Of a stretch of 64,000 bases of DNA, positions 1 through 13,200 are shown piece after piece. Under the pieces are notes generated by a model that searched no databases, had not been told where the DNA came from, and saw only the letters and a list, made by a program, of their open reading frames with translations. Source of the stretch: Strigops habroptila (taxonomy: Eukaryota; Chordata; Aves; Psittaciformes; Psittacidae); assembly GCF_004027225.2 (NCBI RefSeq), contig NC_044298.2, positions 1,220,476 through 1,284,475 of the forward strand, in the 5' to 3' direction. The number at the start of each line of letters is the position of its first letter. Positions within the stretch are counted from its first letter, which is position 1. A program made the translations under genes and the position numbers.

Positions 1-284
1 CCAGGCTTAGCATCTCAGCCTTTGGAAGGGGCTTTCTGAAGTCTTGTCCCTGCTGCTGGCTCAACTAGGGGTTCAGAGCTGGAATACGGGTTGGGGAGAC
101 CCCTCATTTCTCCTCCACAGGTACTTTGAGCAGCTGTGAGGACCAAGAGCTCCTGCACCATGCACGTGCAAGGGCTTCAGCTTTGCACATGTAATAGTAC
201 CTTGTAATCCTTTGTACTGGATTTTTTGCATCTTTTCTCTCCTAACCCATTTAAAACTTCTTTGGCATCACATGATGAGAACCC

Positions 285-800
285 CCTTGGAGCAGTGTGT
301 GCAGTTCTGGTATCCTCAACATAAGAAGGACATGGAGCTGTCGGAGCAAGTCCAGAGGAGGCCATGAGAATGATCAGAGGCTGGAGCACTTCCCATACAA
401 AGACAGGCTGAGAACATTGGGGCTGTTCAGCCTGGAGAAGAGAAGCTGCGTGGAGACCTCAGAGCAGCTTCCAGTGTCTGAAGGGGGCTACAAGGGTGCT
501 GGGGAGGGATCTTCATCAGAGGCTGGAGCAATAGGACAAGAGGTGGTGGGTTTTAACTGAAACAGGGGAGATTGAGGTTAGAGATAAGAAAGAAGTTTTT
601 CCCTGTGAGGGTGGTGGGGAACTGGCACAGGTTGCCCAGAGAAGTGGTAAATGCTCCATCCCTGGCAGTGTTCAAGGCCAGTTTGGACAGGGGTTTGGGT
701 GACATGGTTTAGTGTGAGGCATCCCTGCCCATGGCAGGGGGTTGGACCTTAAGGTCCTTTCCAACCCAAACCATTCTATGATGCTATGGTTCTATGACAT
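285..800 (+). mobile_element. CR1 LINE 3' fragment
   Basis: A 5'-truncated CR1 non-LTR retrotransposon. Recognisable blocks in order are 'ataagaaggacatggagctg', 'ggctgttcagcctggagaag', 'gttgcccagagaag', 'gttcaaggccag' and the tail 'accattctatgatgctatgg'. The element carries small deletions, and the reading frame across it is not a gene. Confidence 0.9.
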
Positions 801-952
801 TTTGATAAGGTAGAGAGATTGCAATGTTTAACTTCGTGGTACCTTATCTGATGGGCACAAGTCAGGATTGTGAATAGCAACAAACATTAAAGGATGACCT
901 AAGAATATTTAGTAAATCCAGGTGAGTTTTCAATGCACTTTTGCTCTGGAGC

Positions 953-958
953 TTTATT
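953..958 (-). other. Likely poly(A) signal of the loricrin-like gene
   Basis: AATAAA on the minus strand, followed downstream by GTGCATTG. This weakly resembles the TGCATCA string after the poly(A) signals of the other genes here. Alternative signals lie closer to the stop codon: AATAAA at 1074-1079 and ATTAAA at 1239-1244. Which one is used cannot be settled by eye. Confidence 0.45.
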
Positions 959-1311
959 ACAACAGCATCAGCTCAGAATAAAACCATAATAATGGCAATA
1001 ATGAAAGTATAAAGTATCCAACCACTGAAAGTATCCAACCACTCAGACACTGAAGCTCTCTAGAACTGCAAGTTTTATTGTTTTGTGTAAGCACGAGAAG
1101 ATTGAGGCAGAGAACAGACATCTGAAACCACCCTAATTGGAAATTACTGATACATGACACCAAAGGGTCTGGTCAGATGGAAGCTGAACAGGAAGACCCC
1201 AAGGAAGAGGAGAAAGGAATAATGCAAATCTTCATTAATTTAATAAAGAAAGAAATGTGAGGCATGTTTGTATCTTGGGCTTTCTGGATCCAAGAGTCCC
1301 TTCTGCAGACA

Positions 1312-2919
1312 CTACTTGTGTTTAGTCTGTGGTGGCCAGGAGATTGGCTGGGTCTGCTGTTGGATGGACAGACCTCCAGAACTGGATGAACCACCTCCAC
1401 TGCCACCTCCTCCTGAGCTACCTCCCCCAATGATGCAGATGGATCCTTGACCCTGGTGGCCTGAACCACCACCTCCTCCTCCGATGCTGCCACCTCCAAT
1501 GCATATTGGGCCTTGGCCCTGGTGGCTGGAACCACCTCCTCCTCCACCTCCACCAATGCAGATGGGACCCTGACTTTGGTGGCCTGAACTACCACCACTT
1601 CCTCCTATGCTGCCACCTCCAATGCAGATGGGTCCTTGGCTTTGATGACCTGAACCACCACCTCCTCCTCCACCACCTCCAATGCAGATGGGACCCTGAC
1701 TTTGGTGGCCTGAACTACCACCACCTCCTCCTCCTCCTATACTGCCACCTCCAATGCAGATGGGTCCTTGGCTTTGATGACCTGAACCACCACCTCCTCC
1801 TCCACCACCTCCAATGCAGATGGGGCCTTGGCTCTGGTGGCTGGAACCGCCTCCGCCACCACCACCACCTCCACCAATGCAGATGGGGCCCTGATGGCTG
1901 GAACCACCACCTCCTCCTCCACTACCTCCGCCAATGATGCAGATGGGACCTTGGCCCTGATGGCCAGAACCGCCTCCTCCACCACCACCACCACTGCTTC
2001 CTCCACCAATACAGATGGGGCCTTGGCTTTGATGACCTGAACCACCACCACCACCACCACCACCTGCACCACCTCCAATGCAGATGGGGCCTTGGCTTTG
2101 ATAACCTGAACCACCACCTCCTCCTCCACCACCTCCAATGCAGATGGGGCCTTGGTTCTGGTGGCTGGAACCGCCTCCTCCACCACTACCTCCTCCAATG
2201 ATGCAGATGGGACCTTGGCCCTGATGGCCAGAGCCACCTCCTCCACCACCACTGCTTCCTCCACCAATACAGATGGGGCCTTGAATCTGATGACCTGAAC
2301 CACCACCTCCACCACCACCACCTCCACCAATGCAGATGGGGCCTTGGCTTTGTTGGCTGGAACCACCTCCACCACCACCACTGCTTCCTCCACCAATACA
2401 GATGGGGCCTTGGCTTTGATGACCTGAACCACCACCTCCTCCTCCTCCTCCCCCTCCTATGCTGCCACCTCCAGTGCAGATGGGCACTTGACTCTGGTGG
2501 CTGGAACCACCTCCTCCTCCTCCTCCACCTCCACTAATACAGATGGGACCCTGACTCTGGTGGCCTGAACCACCACTGCCTCCACCACCACCACCTCCTC
2601 CTCCTCCTCCTCCAATAATGCAGATGGGTCCTTGTCCCTGGTGGCCTGAACCACCACCACCTCCTCCACCTCCACCGCCGCCACCAATGGATCCTTGGCT
2701 CTGGTGGCCTGAACCTCCTTCTCCTCCGAAGGGGGGCGATGATATGTGGGTCTGGTAAATAGCACCACCACCTCCACCGTAGCCACTGCTGCCTCCTCCT
2801 CCTCCATGGCAAGATGATCCTTGGCTCTGGTATCCTTGGGATCCTCCGCCACCACCGCCATGGCATCCACTAGACTCAGAGATCCCTTGTCCATCACCCT
2901 TTTGTTGATGGGAACCCAT
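1312..2919 (-). CDS. LOR: Loricrin-like cornified envelope protein (535 aa)
   Basis: Very Gly-rich protein expected to be a transglutaminase-cross-linked component of the cornified cell envelope of keratinocytes. The N-terminus (MGSHQQKGDGQG) and the C-terminus (IQQQTQPISWPPQTKHK) hold the Gln and Lys residues. The C-terminus resembles the Gln/Lys/Trp-Pro tail of known loricrins. Between them lie about 19 units of a poly-Gly run followed by (S/G)HQSQGPICIGGG, so Cys is spread regularly as P-I-C-I. The start at 2919 is the first ATG after the predicted 3' splice site (exon 2 from 2931). The open frame continues upstream to 3033, but that part lies in the intron. The coding DNA is a minisatellite-like repeat, so unit number may vary or be misassembled. 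Birds have several loricrin paralogues; which one this is cannot be said. Confidence 0.85.
   Translation of the reverse strand: MGSHQQKGDGQGISESSGCHGGGGGGSQGYQSQGSSCHGGGGGSSGYGGGGGAIYQTHISSPPFGGEGGSGHQSQGSIGGGGGGGGGGGGSGHQGQGPICIIGGGGGGGGGGGGSGGSGHQSQGPICISGGGGGGGGGSSHQSQVPICTGGGSIGGGGGGGGGGSGHQSQGPICIGGGSSGGGGGGSSQQSQGPICIGGGGGGGGGGSGHQIQGPICIGGGSSGGGGGGSGHQGQGPICIIGGGSGGGGGSSHQNQGPICIGGGGGGGGGSGYQSQGPICIGGGAGGGGGGGGSGHQSQGPICIGGGSSGGGGGGGGSGHQGQGPICIIGGGSGGGGGGSSHQGPICIGGGGGGGGGGSSHQSQGPICIGGGGGGGGGSGHQSQGPICIGGGSIGGGGGGGSSGHQSQGPICIGGGGGGGGGSGHQSQGPICIGGGSIGGSGGSSGHQSQGPICIGGGGGGGGSSHQGQGPICIGGGSIGGGGGGSGHQGQGSICIIGGGSSGGGGSGGGSSSSGGLSIQQQTQPISWPPQTKHK
1390..2800. repeat. Minisatellite-like GGN/poly-Gly repeat array in the loricrin-like gene
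   Basis: Degenerate tandem units of about 55-95 bp. On the plus strand each unit has a (cct/cca)n block followed by 'atgcagatggg(g/a)ccttgg'. Every third base is variable, so other frames also stay open as shadow ORFs. The array is entirely coding on the minus strand. Confidence 0.9.
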
Positions 2920-2931
2920 TGTCACTGGTGT

Positions 2932-4171
2932 CTGGGAGTCCTCCAAGAGAAAGAAAAACCAGGGCTTAGCAAACCCAGAGAAAGGAAAGCTTGTATTACT
3001 GGGCCTCCCCATCCCCTCCCGATGACAGGCCAATATATGAAGATGACTTCTGTTTCCTTTTTGCTTCCCACCCTTTGCTTCCGTATCCCTTCATCAGGTC
3101 TTCTACTGGACCTTCTCTATCCATATCTAAATGACCTTTTATTTCTAGAGCAGATGCAACCATAATCATTCCTTAGTAATTCCTTCTTGCAGCAAGTTGT
3201 GGCAATGCCACTGCAAGAGGTGCACAAGGCTGTGGTACACCAGAATTACCCTTATCCAAATGTGGTTTGGGAAGTTTGAAAGGGCTAAAATGCTCATGGA
3301 ATTAATATTCCACGCCATACAAGAAACAAAGAATGTGGCTCATCATTTGCATAACAGTAACTTCATTGCACTTTGAAATTCTTCAATCTTGGTTTCAAAA
3401 GAGCACTTGGTTTCATTTCTTCTTAAAAATTAGAAGAGGAACATCCAGTGGAAAAGATATCATCAATGTAAACCCCAGAAGTAGCTGCAGAAAGCTGCAG
3501 AATGCTCTAGGTCACCACTTGCAAGGGCTTGCTGGGTGCCTGTACCCAAGGTTGAAACCTACAGGGATACTGTGAAGTTTGAGCACTTCTTTGGTGCTTA
3601 ACCCCCACCACATCCTTGTTTGCTCTATCCAGTAGATCAGGTGTCCAAACATGCCAGAGGAGAAAACGGTTCCTTCAAGAATAAAGATGGTCAAAAGAGA
3701 GCCCATTCCAATTTAGATAAAAGGCTGGAAAATGAGGATAGGCTCCCATTTGGTATTTCAGCTCCTTTGTTTGCCACTCTTTGCTAAGCACTTGCAAAAA
3801 TTCCTTTTCCTGAACTTTTTCTTGGGATTTATATTCCAAAAGTATTCAGGAGCTGCCTGTATACAGTGGTGCCATGTGGTGTTGGGCCCAGAGAAATAAA
3901 GGGGCTCCAAAGACCATGTTTTCTATGTCCCAGCATCTCCCTTTTCTATGTGATTAAATAATCCCACAGACTGAATCATTAGAAAAATAAAGACTGTAAA
4001 TAAGGAGGAAGTTTTGGACCATGAGACCCCAAAGCCATATTTACTCCCACCTTTTCCAGGTTAGCATTCCAAGGCTAATCAGCCAAGATAGTTTTCATCA
4101 GCAGCATGAAATAACTTACTGTGTCCCACGGCACGAACGGGTGGAAAGAAGTCAAATGGAGTGAGGAAACC
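2932..4171 (-). other. Noncoding exon 1 and 5' UTR intron of the loricrin-like gene
   Basis: Predicted exon 1 runs from about 4170 to 4120 and ends at the donor ACA|GTAAGT. The intron ends at a pyrimidine-rich acceptor, ...GACTCCCAG|ACACC, leaving 12 nt of 5' UTR before the ATG. Nothing else is recognised in the 1.19 kb intron. Confidence 0.65.
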
Positions 4172-4194
4172 TGGTGTGCAGGATCTTTTATATA

Positions 4195-4202
4195 GTATCT
4201 AG
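4195..4202 (-). promoter_or_regulatory. TATA box of the loricrin-like gene
   Basis: TATAAAAG on the minus strand, about 30 nt upstream of the inferred start of a short first exon that ends at a consensus splice donor (4119-4118). Its spacing matches the other genes in the window. Confidence 0.7.
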
Positions 4203-7200
4203 TCCTCCTCTTGGAAAGAAACAATGATTGATTTATTTACCAGCCAAACCCAACCACAACTACCCACTTCCTTGGCATAATCTTGGGCTCGTCATTTCTG
4301 ATTGATATCTCCCTTCCACCATCTCTTTTGTTTTCAATTGTATTAAAGTCACTGGATAGCTCCACCTACTCCAAGCAGAGAAGAAATGGGGAAAAGCAAC
4401 ACGCTCGAAGAGTTTCAGAAGAAACAAGTAATTTGCTTTCACATTCCCCTTTCACAGGGGTCCAACATTCCAGAAAGGAAACATGAGGGGGGGAAAAGGA
4501 ACTTTTGTCTTTATAATTAGATAATTTATCTCTCATTCTAGAAAATGTTTCTGAACACCCATACGTGGCTCTGGCATGTCATTATCTTGTGTTGTAACTG
4601 GCAGATTAGTAGGAGTGTATTATATGTTTCTAATGACACCCACATTATTGCCAGGGGCTGTAAGGACACATATTGGACTCTGCTCCAATGAGTTTAAGCT
4701 CTCTGAAAGACAACACATACCTATACATACAGAAGCTGAAGTGATGCAAATCTGGGAGGCTCCAGGTGGTTTACAGTCTTGTAGGATTTGACCTACAGAG
4801 AAATGGATGAAAGAAACCCAAAAGGCCAAGTCTTCATGTAGATGTGCAGTGATGCAAGAGTAGCTGGGTTGGGACTAGACCTTTTCATTTTTGACCACGC
4901 TGGCCTTCAGAGACCTCAGCACAAGAGCAGAGGGACCATTTGTCCTCCCTGACAGTTAGAGCAGTGAGCTGATGGTGCTGCAAGAACATGGCCACCACAT
5001 TCCCACATCATGGGATTCATCCATTCACATTGTGCAAGCTGGAAGAGCTGTCTTTGCCCTCAGGGTGGTGGACTGGCCTAACTTCAGTGGCATTTCTCAG
5101 TGGTTTTGCTTAGATTGTGCCTGACATGGCCAGGGGTCATGGCCAGCTTGCATACTTTTGGCTTTAAAGAAAGGCCAAAAGCTATTTCCTTTCTGTGTTC
5201 GCTGGTAGTTACGCACACAACAGCAGTGAGAGATGCTCGGGTGCTCTGGGCATTGACTGAGTTGCTGTAAGCAGAGTGAACATGATGGAAAAGGAGAAGC
5301 TTGAGCAAAAATCAGGACAGTACTGGGAGTTTTATATCCAGTGGGCAGATAAATATACAACAGACTCTCTTTAAACCTCTCAGGAGCATATAAGAATAAG
5401 CCCTTTTTGCCGAGAGAGTATAATCGATATGCAGGCTGCACACAGTGTTTTGCTAGATTTACTCAATGGGTCAAGAGATAAAAGGGGTCATCTTTGCCAT
5501 TCTCCTCTTGGAGCTTTTCATCCCTTAACTCTACGGGTTGCAAGGGAATTGATAGAACCATAGAATGGTTCGGGTTGGAAAGGACCTTAAGATCATTCAC
5601 TTTCAATCCCCTGCCACTATGGGGAATCCAGTAAGGTGTCGCCATACTGGAAGGGACACCTTCCAGTAGAGCAGGTTGTTCCAAGCCCCTGTGTCCAGCC
5701 TGGCCTTGAACACTGCCAGGGATGTGGCAGCCACTGAAGTGGCAGTGCTGGAAGGATCTTCCACTCAGATATAATTGATTGTGGCAACAGCAGCTGCCTT
5801 TGTTATTGCTTCGTGACAGAGAGCCGTAGGCTGTGCCACCTTTAGTGTCTGCTGAGTGCCACCTTCCCTGCTTTGCCAGGGTGCATTTCCTGCCCTGGAG
5901 CATGAGACCTGCTCAGCTTTATCTCATCTTTGAGCTTCTGCCTCTCAGATGATGCTCCATCGGAAGTGTCACCATGGGAGGAAGGAGGCGTCACCGTTGG
6001 TGGTGTAGGATGAGGACCCTCTTTCTAGTGCTCTGTTGCAGGTTCTCATCTAAAAGGGATTTCGTGGGACAGCGGCAGGGCCTTTAAGAGGCCCCAGAAG
6101 AGATTTCCATTGTCTGTTAGAAAAAACTTTGGAAGTCTATCAGCCAGCCTGACTTTTCCAAACACTTGTGAAAACATGTGATTTCCAAAGCCATATTCTG
6201 GGTAGAAGAATACCCATGTCACTAGTGTGTTTTCTTGTATGTTTTATCCCAACAAGGAGACAGACAGTAGCGCTATGACGTATAAAGTAATGGAACCAAG
6301 GAGAGTGACTGAGACAAATTATCCCCCTATAATTACTGATTTTTTTATAAAAGGCTTGCCCAAACACTGTTCATTGCTGCCAGTCAAGAGGAGCCCATCA
6401 GATGCCATGCCTCAGTACCTGCTGTCCCCATGTCACTCCCAAGTGATCCTGCACAAGGTACTCACACATCTGGCTGATTGAGAGTATGTGGATGAATAGT
6501 CAAGTGGGTAGAGCCAAATAAAACTAAATATAATAAGCATGTAAGGTCTGGTGCAGTATTTCCTACAATACAACTGCTATTTTACATCTAGAACCACTCA
6601 GACAGGAGCATGCAACCCCTAATGTGATGGAGACACAATCACAGCTAATGTCAAAGCCCCTCTGTGATGTGCCTGGACCGGGGTTGTAAGTAGGGCAGGG
6701 AAGGCAGATGTCAAGGGATTCACTGTTTGTCTGAAAACCAAATGAAGGGCTGTGGTTGCAGCATATACTTAGCCTATCTAGAACAGCTTGTTTATCTCTG
6801 CTATTAAGATCAAGGACACTCAGGATGCAGTAGTAAGAGGTTTAACATGTTCTGGCACATAAAAGATGAGTCCTGGGATTTCTGGTACGTGTGCTGGGGA
6901 GTGGGGCATAACAAAACCTGATTTGGTTGTTCTAAATGAGGTTTGTTAGCTTGGCTGGGTAAGTCAGTGTCACGCAGAGGTGCTGGCACACGCCGCTCCT
7001 TTGTAAAGGCCTCATTGCAAGCAGCAAAATAACAGTATTTGCAAAGTGTGAAGAGGCAGAAAGAAAATCAGATTTTGGGACCATATTCCTGCATTTCAAC
7101 AGCAAAGTGAAATGCTCACATTAACTAATACTAGCTTTACAGCTAGTCTCAGTCCTGGCTGAGCTGAGGTCTTTCATCTGTTAAGTAAGTGTTTTACTTC

Positions 7201-10200
7201 CAACCAACTGCTCCTTCCCACTACTGAAGGTCCCTTTCCCTAGTAATATAGATGGAAATTTCGATACTGAAGACTGGAAATCAGAGCAAGCACAGTTATG
7301 TCCCCATTTTATGCACAGGGGAGAGAGATTTGGGAAAGGCTCAAATCCCATAATTTAAACCAGAGCTTTTAAATCTCAGCCTAATGTCTCATCCCCAGAT
7401 AAATCCCTCCTTACTGAAAGGAAACCGCATTGCAGAGGCTAAGCTACCCAGCATTTGGGGAGGCAGAGCTCTTTTTAAGCAATTTAATTCAGTTGTCCCC
7501 AAAGAACACTGCGTGCAGTGAGTATTTGGGTTCACTCTGAACACAGGTTGTAGCTACTAAAGCTCTATCAGTAGGGTGGAGTATAATTGCCACAGAGGCA
7601 TATGTGTTCTCGTGATGCGTTTGCTTGACACCTCCTGATTATATCCTCTGTGTGGGTTATGAGAGAGGCGTGATCCTCACATCCGTCCTGAATGCAAGGC
7701 GGCCACGCTTCTGCTGGATGACAGGCAGCAGATGGGCTGGATGTTGCTGTGACCACGGCATGCTGGAGACCTACCCAGTTTCTGAAGCCTTCAGATTACT
7801 TTCTGTTTAATTCTCTGTGCTTTTTGCACATTACAGGCTGGTGGGTAAGAATGAGGAGGGAAATGTGTGTAGCTGGTGGGATGGGGGATTGTCTTTTGTT
7901 CCTTGCTGTAATTCATCTCTCCCTACAACTTCAGTTTCTCCCTCAGTAGGTTAGTAGGACAAAGCATTCAATAAAATGGCCTAATGCACAAAATGCCTGT
8001 GGTGTCCAGCATCCCCACATGACATACATTGAGGCACTGAGAGACACTTGTGCCACTGAGGTGGACTTAGGGCTGGGAACACCTTGGACAACTCTTAGGG
8101 CCACAGGGGCATGCCCCCATCTGCTCTGAGCCCTTAGAGACTGGGCTCAGTGGTCCTCAAGAAGGGCAGTGGTTCATGAAGATTATTCAAAACAGCTTTA
8201 TCTCTTCAGCAGCTCACTGCCACCAAAGCAAGATCTACCCACTCTCCCCCAACAGGCAGCCAGATGAATTGGTGATGCAAGACTTGCTGCTGAGACACCC
8301 AGATAGCGAATACAGCAAGTATCATTGATGGCTCACAGTCTTTGGTGGTGGCCAGGTTTGATGCCATACTCTGCCCATGGTGGTGACCCCTGCTCTCGGG
8401 TGGTGCAGTCAGTAGGCTCGTCCTGAGGACATGGATCCACTCTCAACGAGCAGAAGTTGCTCTTCGCCTTCCACAATATCACTTCCTTTTCAGACCTGTT
8501 TCCTCACTCCCCATCCCTTCAGACAAGGAACAGCCTGGCTCTCTACACACTTAATGCCTGGTGCCAGGTGGGTGCAGGAAGTGGAAAGGAAGGATCATTT
8601 TTAATCTAGAAGAGTTTCTACCTCCACCCCTTGGCTTCTGTTTCTATTTTGGGGATCAAGGCTCTTAATCCTTTCCTCATCTCAGTGCCTGCTCTTCCTC
8701 CAGCCTGCCCACTGAGAAATTGCCCTTGTGTCCTTACTACCACACATAACCATCTATGAACTTGGCTAGGGCTCTTTCTATGAGTATTCCTCCAAATTTC
8801 AACACGTGGCATGACTTGTATCTCTCTGCCAAGGAATGTGGGCACAGTGATGATGTTTGCGTACCCCAAGAAGAACAACTTTCCCCAATAATTAATTTAG
8901 AATGGCTTTGGCAGTTGACCAGCCAGTTGTCCAGCTGTGGCTTCCTTTCCTGGTTTCACTTTCATCTGGTCACCGCAGTTTACCACATACATGAAAGCCA
9001 GGGGCACACCCTGATTTCAATGTTCTTCTTTCCTCCATCTTGGTTCCTTATTCTTCCAAACCTAATTGGGAAATTGTCAGTGCTACAATGGGAATTTGGG
9101 AGATACAATGGGAAATAGGATGAGTTGGGCTTGGCCTCCCGGTAGCTGCAAGACTGCTTTGTGATGGCAAAAAGCAAACCTCATGTTAACACAAGTTTGG
9201 CTTTAAGTCACAGCATATCACAGAGGCTACATCAAAGAAATGCCCTTGAAATCCTTGTTTTCAACTGCTCTGTTTCATACCTGACAAGATTTGGTGGTGG
9301 ATGTGCTTGGATGCTACACTGCACCTGGAGGCTGCTGGGTACCAAAAAGCTGATCACCTGAGATAGTTTTTAGCTCTCTAGGTTATGTGTATGTATGTAG
9401 GAAAGTGGTATACTTTGCTTCATATCTATATCATACTTCAATTATAGGATAAATGCTTTACCAAACAAAAAAAGGAAGGTATTTTTTTTTTTGTTATTTC
9501 ACTTTTTTCAACCAATGTTTGCTCAATGTTACAAGAAACAGCAATTTGGGCAAACAGAAGTTATTCCTTTTAAATAACTGAAATGTCTAACATCTCTGAA
9601 AAAGTGGAAGAACATTCTGAAAGCACATTATTCCTAGTTCTTTACTCTGCCATACCTCAACCTAGAGACAAGTCTTCCTAAGTATGATAGCAACAGGTAG
9701 ATAAAGCAAAAAGGAGGTTAAGTCAAAATTGAGTAACAGCCCTGCTACATTAGATGTACAGATCTCTTATCACACCCACAGCCTCATCACTGAGAGGTTT
9801 TGTAATGACGGCAAAGATTGGAGCATGAAGGGGGACGTGATGAAAGGCACTGCGCTGCTGTGGGACCTCCAACACCATGGTTGCCCTTCCCCTCCATGGC
9901 TCTGGTGCCAGCGGCCATAGGGTGAGATAGACCCAGGCATGGGCTTTGCAGTGGGGAGGAGGAGGATAGCAATGGCACATCCTGCGTCATGGGAAGTACC
10001 TGGGTTCTGAAACCTCATTCTTGGTTTTCTGGCACCCAGCAGAGCCTGGGCATAAAGCAGCCACTGTGAAAAGCCACCACCTTCCTTCAGACATCAATCT
10101 TTCACCCATGTTTTCCGTATAATTCCAGTTCCAGCCAAATGAGCCAATTATCTCTGGTACTGGACTTCCCTCATGTTACATGGTGACCTAAGAGAGAGCC

Positions 10201-13200
10201 CCAAGACCATCACACCTCATTAGGTGGGAGAAGATCATTTCCTTCCGTTTACAGATGGGGAATGAGACAAGAAGATACCACCAGCCCAAACACACCCTAG
10301 AGTCCTGCAGGGTGGCTGAACCCAGAGACATCACCTCCCAAGCCAGGCTTCCTGCCCTGATAAGGGAAAATGTGGCTTGCCCAGCAATTATGGGACATTC
10401 AGGCTGGTGATGACCAATTCATTCAGCTCAGGTCTGTGGCTCAGAGAGACGCATGTTTTGTGAAATGGAACATGTGACAGGATGTTCATGGGAAGCATTC
10501 GGCATCTCCCCACTGTCCAACCCACTGGCATTGGGTGCAAGCAGTATTTTAAAGTCCTTTGGTTTTAATGAAGCTATTCTTGGGTCATGGAATGTGAAAG
10601 AGCCAGGCCTTTCATTCATTCACAGCTTATTCACGCAGGAGGCTCTCTTCATAGAAGGCAATTCTGCTGTCTCCCAGTAAGCCCAAGCAGGCAGGCCATG
10701 CCCCCATGAACTCAACATTTCAAGTTCTTCCAAAAGGAAACAGCATCCACTGCAAAGGGGGGCAATAAACACATGTGGCTTTGTGTTGTTTCACTATCTG
10801 CAGAACTAATAATTGGAGCAAGCCTTTATGTTATCCTGCTTTGCACCAAGCCTTTTATTTTCACGTGCAGGAGCTTTGCACAGCCTATGCACAACACCCC
10901 ATGGGTAACAGAGGAGACCAGGGTGGTGATGAGGTGATGGCCACTATCTCACCACCTTGTTTCCCAGCAGAACCTCCCCAGCATCAGGCATTTTTCTCAT
11001 TTTCTCCTCTCCATTAGGGAACAGGAGCATTTCTGAGATGCCAGGAGAGCTTGCTTGAAGAACATGTCATTTGTCACCTAGGCATCAGCAGCACTCAAAA
11101 TGCGTCACGGCCAACCTCATTTTAGTGTCCCATATGGACCCATGGTGACAATGGCTGTGCGCAGGACAAACTCCTTGGGAAGATGAGCTGCTCATCACCT
11201 GGCAAGTTTAGCTGCATAGCTTCCTATTTTTATGATCCACCCAGCTGTTTAGTGGGTCATCTGCCCAGTTTTTACCTATGACACTGCTTGCAGCTTCCTT
11301 CCCATATTATTCAGCTGGTTTGCACCAGCCCATTAAAATTACAGGCATCAAATGGAAAGTCTTAATTGCTCCATTCTTTATCATCAGTGGTCATATCTGT
11401 CAGTTAATTTATTTGCTTGGGAACTCCCCACAGGCTGCACAAGAGAGCTTTTAGACTAAATCAAGATTAGCTGGTTTAGCACTAAGGCGAGGATGGCTGG
11501 AGTAAGGAACGACACCAACACAAGAGACCCCTTCCAATGACCCCAGCTCATGGCAACATTTGAGCATTTACTGACCATGTGGCTACCCTGAATTAGGACA
11601 CAGGGTCCACCAGAACCAGTGCTGGTTTTAAGCTGACAACTTTGGAGCAGGGGGAAGCCTCATGGCTCCAGGGCATGGTGATTTTTAAGGATTAGGGAGA
11701 ACTTCCCCTTCACTAACATTTGCTTCTTAGCTAATTGCATGAGAATGTCAGTAGAAGACAGCAAAACCATGATCTCTTTTGTAGGACACATCAGAAACAT
11801 GATGTTCTCCATGGGGTAAGGACACCTGAAGAAGGTCTCCTTATGATTCACATTTCAGGAGGAGAGTCCCCTTAGATTTTCCTCCTAGGATTACCACATA
11901 CAACACAGCCCACTCAGCCTCATCCTATCAGCACCACCCAGAGAAAGCTAAAGGGAGTTGGGGGTGGGGGGGTGGGGGCGTGGAAGAGGGAGAAATGAAG
12001 TCTCTTCAGACTGCAATAAACCTTCTTTCTTCCTGCAGTGCAAAGACACAACCAAGAGCACCAATGAAACAGGATTTTCTCCTGTCAAAGACTCCAGCTG
12101 ATGGGAACGTCCCCAAGGATATGAGCAGGGCAATGATAAGACAGGCACATGCATAAACTGGTGGTGTGGACAGCCGTATATAAACTCCTAGAAACTCAAG
12201 TCAAATAGCAAGTCCCTCCGGAGCAGACAGGAGTTGGCATTTCGATCTTGTAAGGTCTCTGACCTCCACAGCCAAGAAAGATTTAGTTTGGCCTTTTCAG
12301 CTGAAACCCTTTGTTCCTCACAGTAATCCTGTATTAACATTTACCAGGCTTGCCACTTCTTTCCTTTTAAACCTGTCCATGACTTCACTTAGTCATAGAC
12401 AAGCCAATACAACGACACAGGAGTCCCTAGAATCATATACCTGCTTTTCCACATCTCCACTGCTGGCCTGTGTTGCATCACTTTATCACTGACTCCTTTA
12501 CGGCCAGAAGTTTGTCATCAGTGCAACAACTTGCAATTTCAACAGCAAGCACACCATTCCTGGCCTTCCCACGCCCACATTCATTCTTCAACTGCCAAAA
12601 TTACCTTATGCAACACCTCAGATTCTCCCTTCAAAGAGAAGAACAAAAACTGACAAAGCTGTAGGTGAAACGTTGCCTCTTACTGATATAAGTCAGGGGC
12701 TGAGTCCTACAGAGGACCCTGGAGCATGACAGACCTTCCACCAGGGTTGTGTAAAGAGCTCATCTGCCTGCCTTACTCCTCACAACAGTATCTGGGCTGG
12801 GGATCAGCTGAGCTGTGGTTATGCATCAGCTAATTACAAGGTCTACCAGGAATGGGGGGTGGTGAGTCATGAGGGAAACACATTCCTTCAGCTCAGCACC
12901 TGCACTGCCGCAGGATGGTGCTCTAGGACCATTTACCTCATCCTCTTTGCTTTGAAGAAGACTTCATATCACTTGTCTCAAAAAGCAGGACCTCTCCAAC
13001 CCCAAAGGGTTAACTTGCTAGCGTGATTAGGAATGTAAAAGAATTGCATGAACACATAAAGAGATTTGCCCTAAAAGCTCTTGTCAGACCCTTTCACCAT
13101 TTCTCCCAAGCCTGGCAAACCCGATAGATGCCTTTCATAGTAGCTCTGCTCAAAACCCCCACCTTTTTTAGTATATGCATCACAACAGGAAAAAACCCAA

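Noticed and set aside
1506-2897. Long alternative-frame and antisense ORFs in the loricrin repeat (Val/Ala/Glu-rich and others)
   Set aside because: Shadow frames kept open by the GGN repeat; they lack starts with context and conserved composition.
2920-3033. N-terminal extension of the loricrin-like frame
   Set aside because: The extra 38 codons span a good 3' splice site (acceptor ending at 2932) and intronic pyrimidine tract. EDC genes begin coding in exon 2.
5463-5903. 146-codon minus open frame
   Set aside because: It covers a CR1 LINE tail; no gene signals.
6347-6481. TATAAAAG and adjacent open frame on plus
   Set aside because: No leader donor at the usual distance and no EDC-like coding exon.
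12177-12250. TATATAAA followed by a possible short exon and GTAAGG donor on plus
   Set aside because: Looks like an EDC promoter, and would give the loricrin-like gene a head-to-head partner, but no coding exon with a matching acceptor was found downstream before the CR1 pieces. Evidence too weak.
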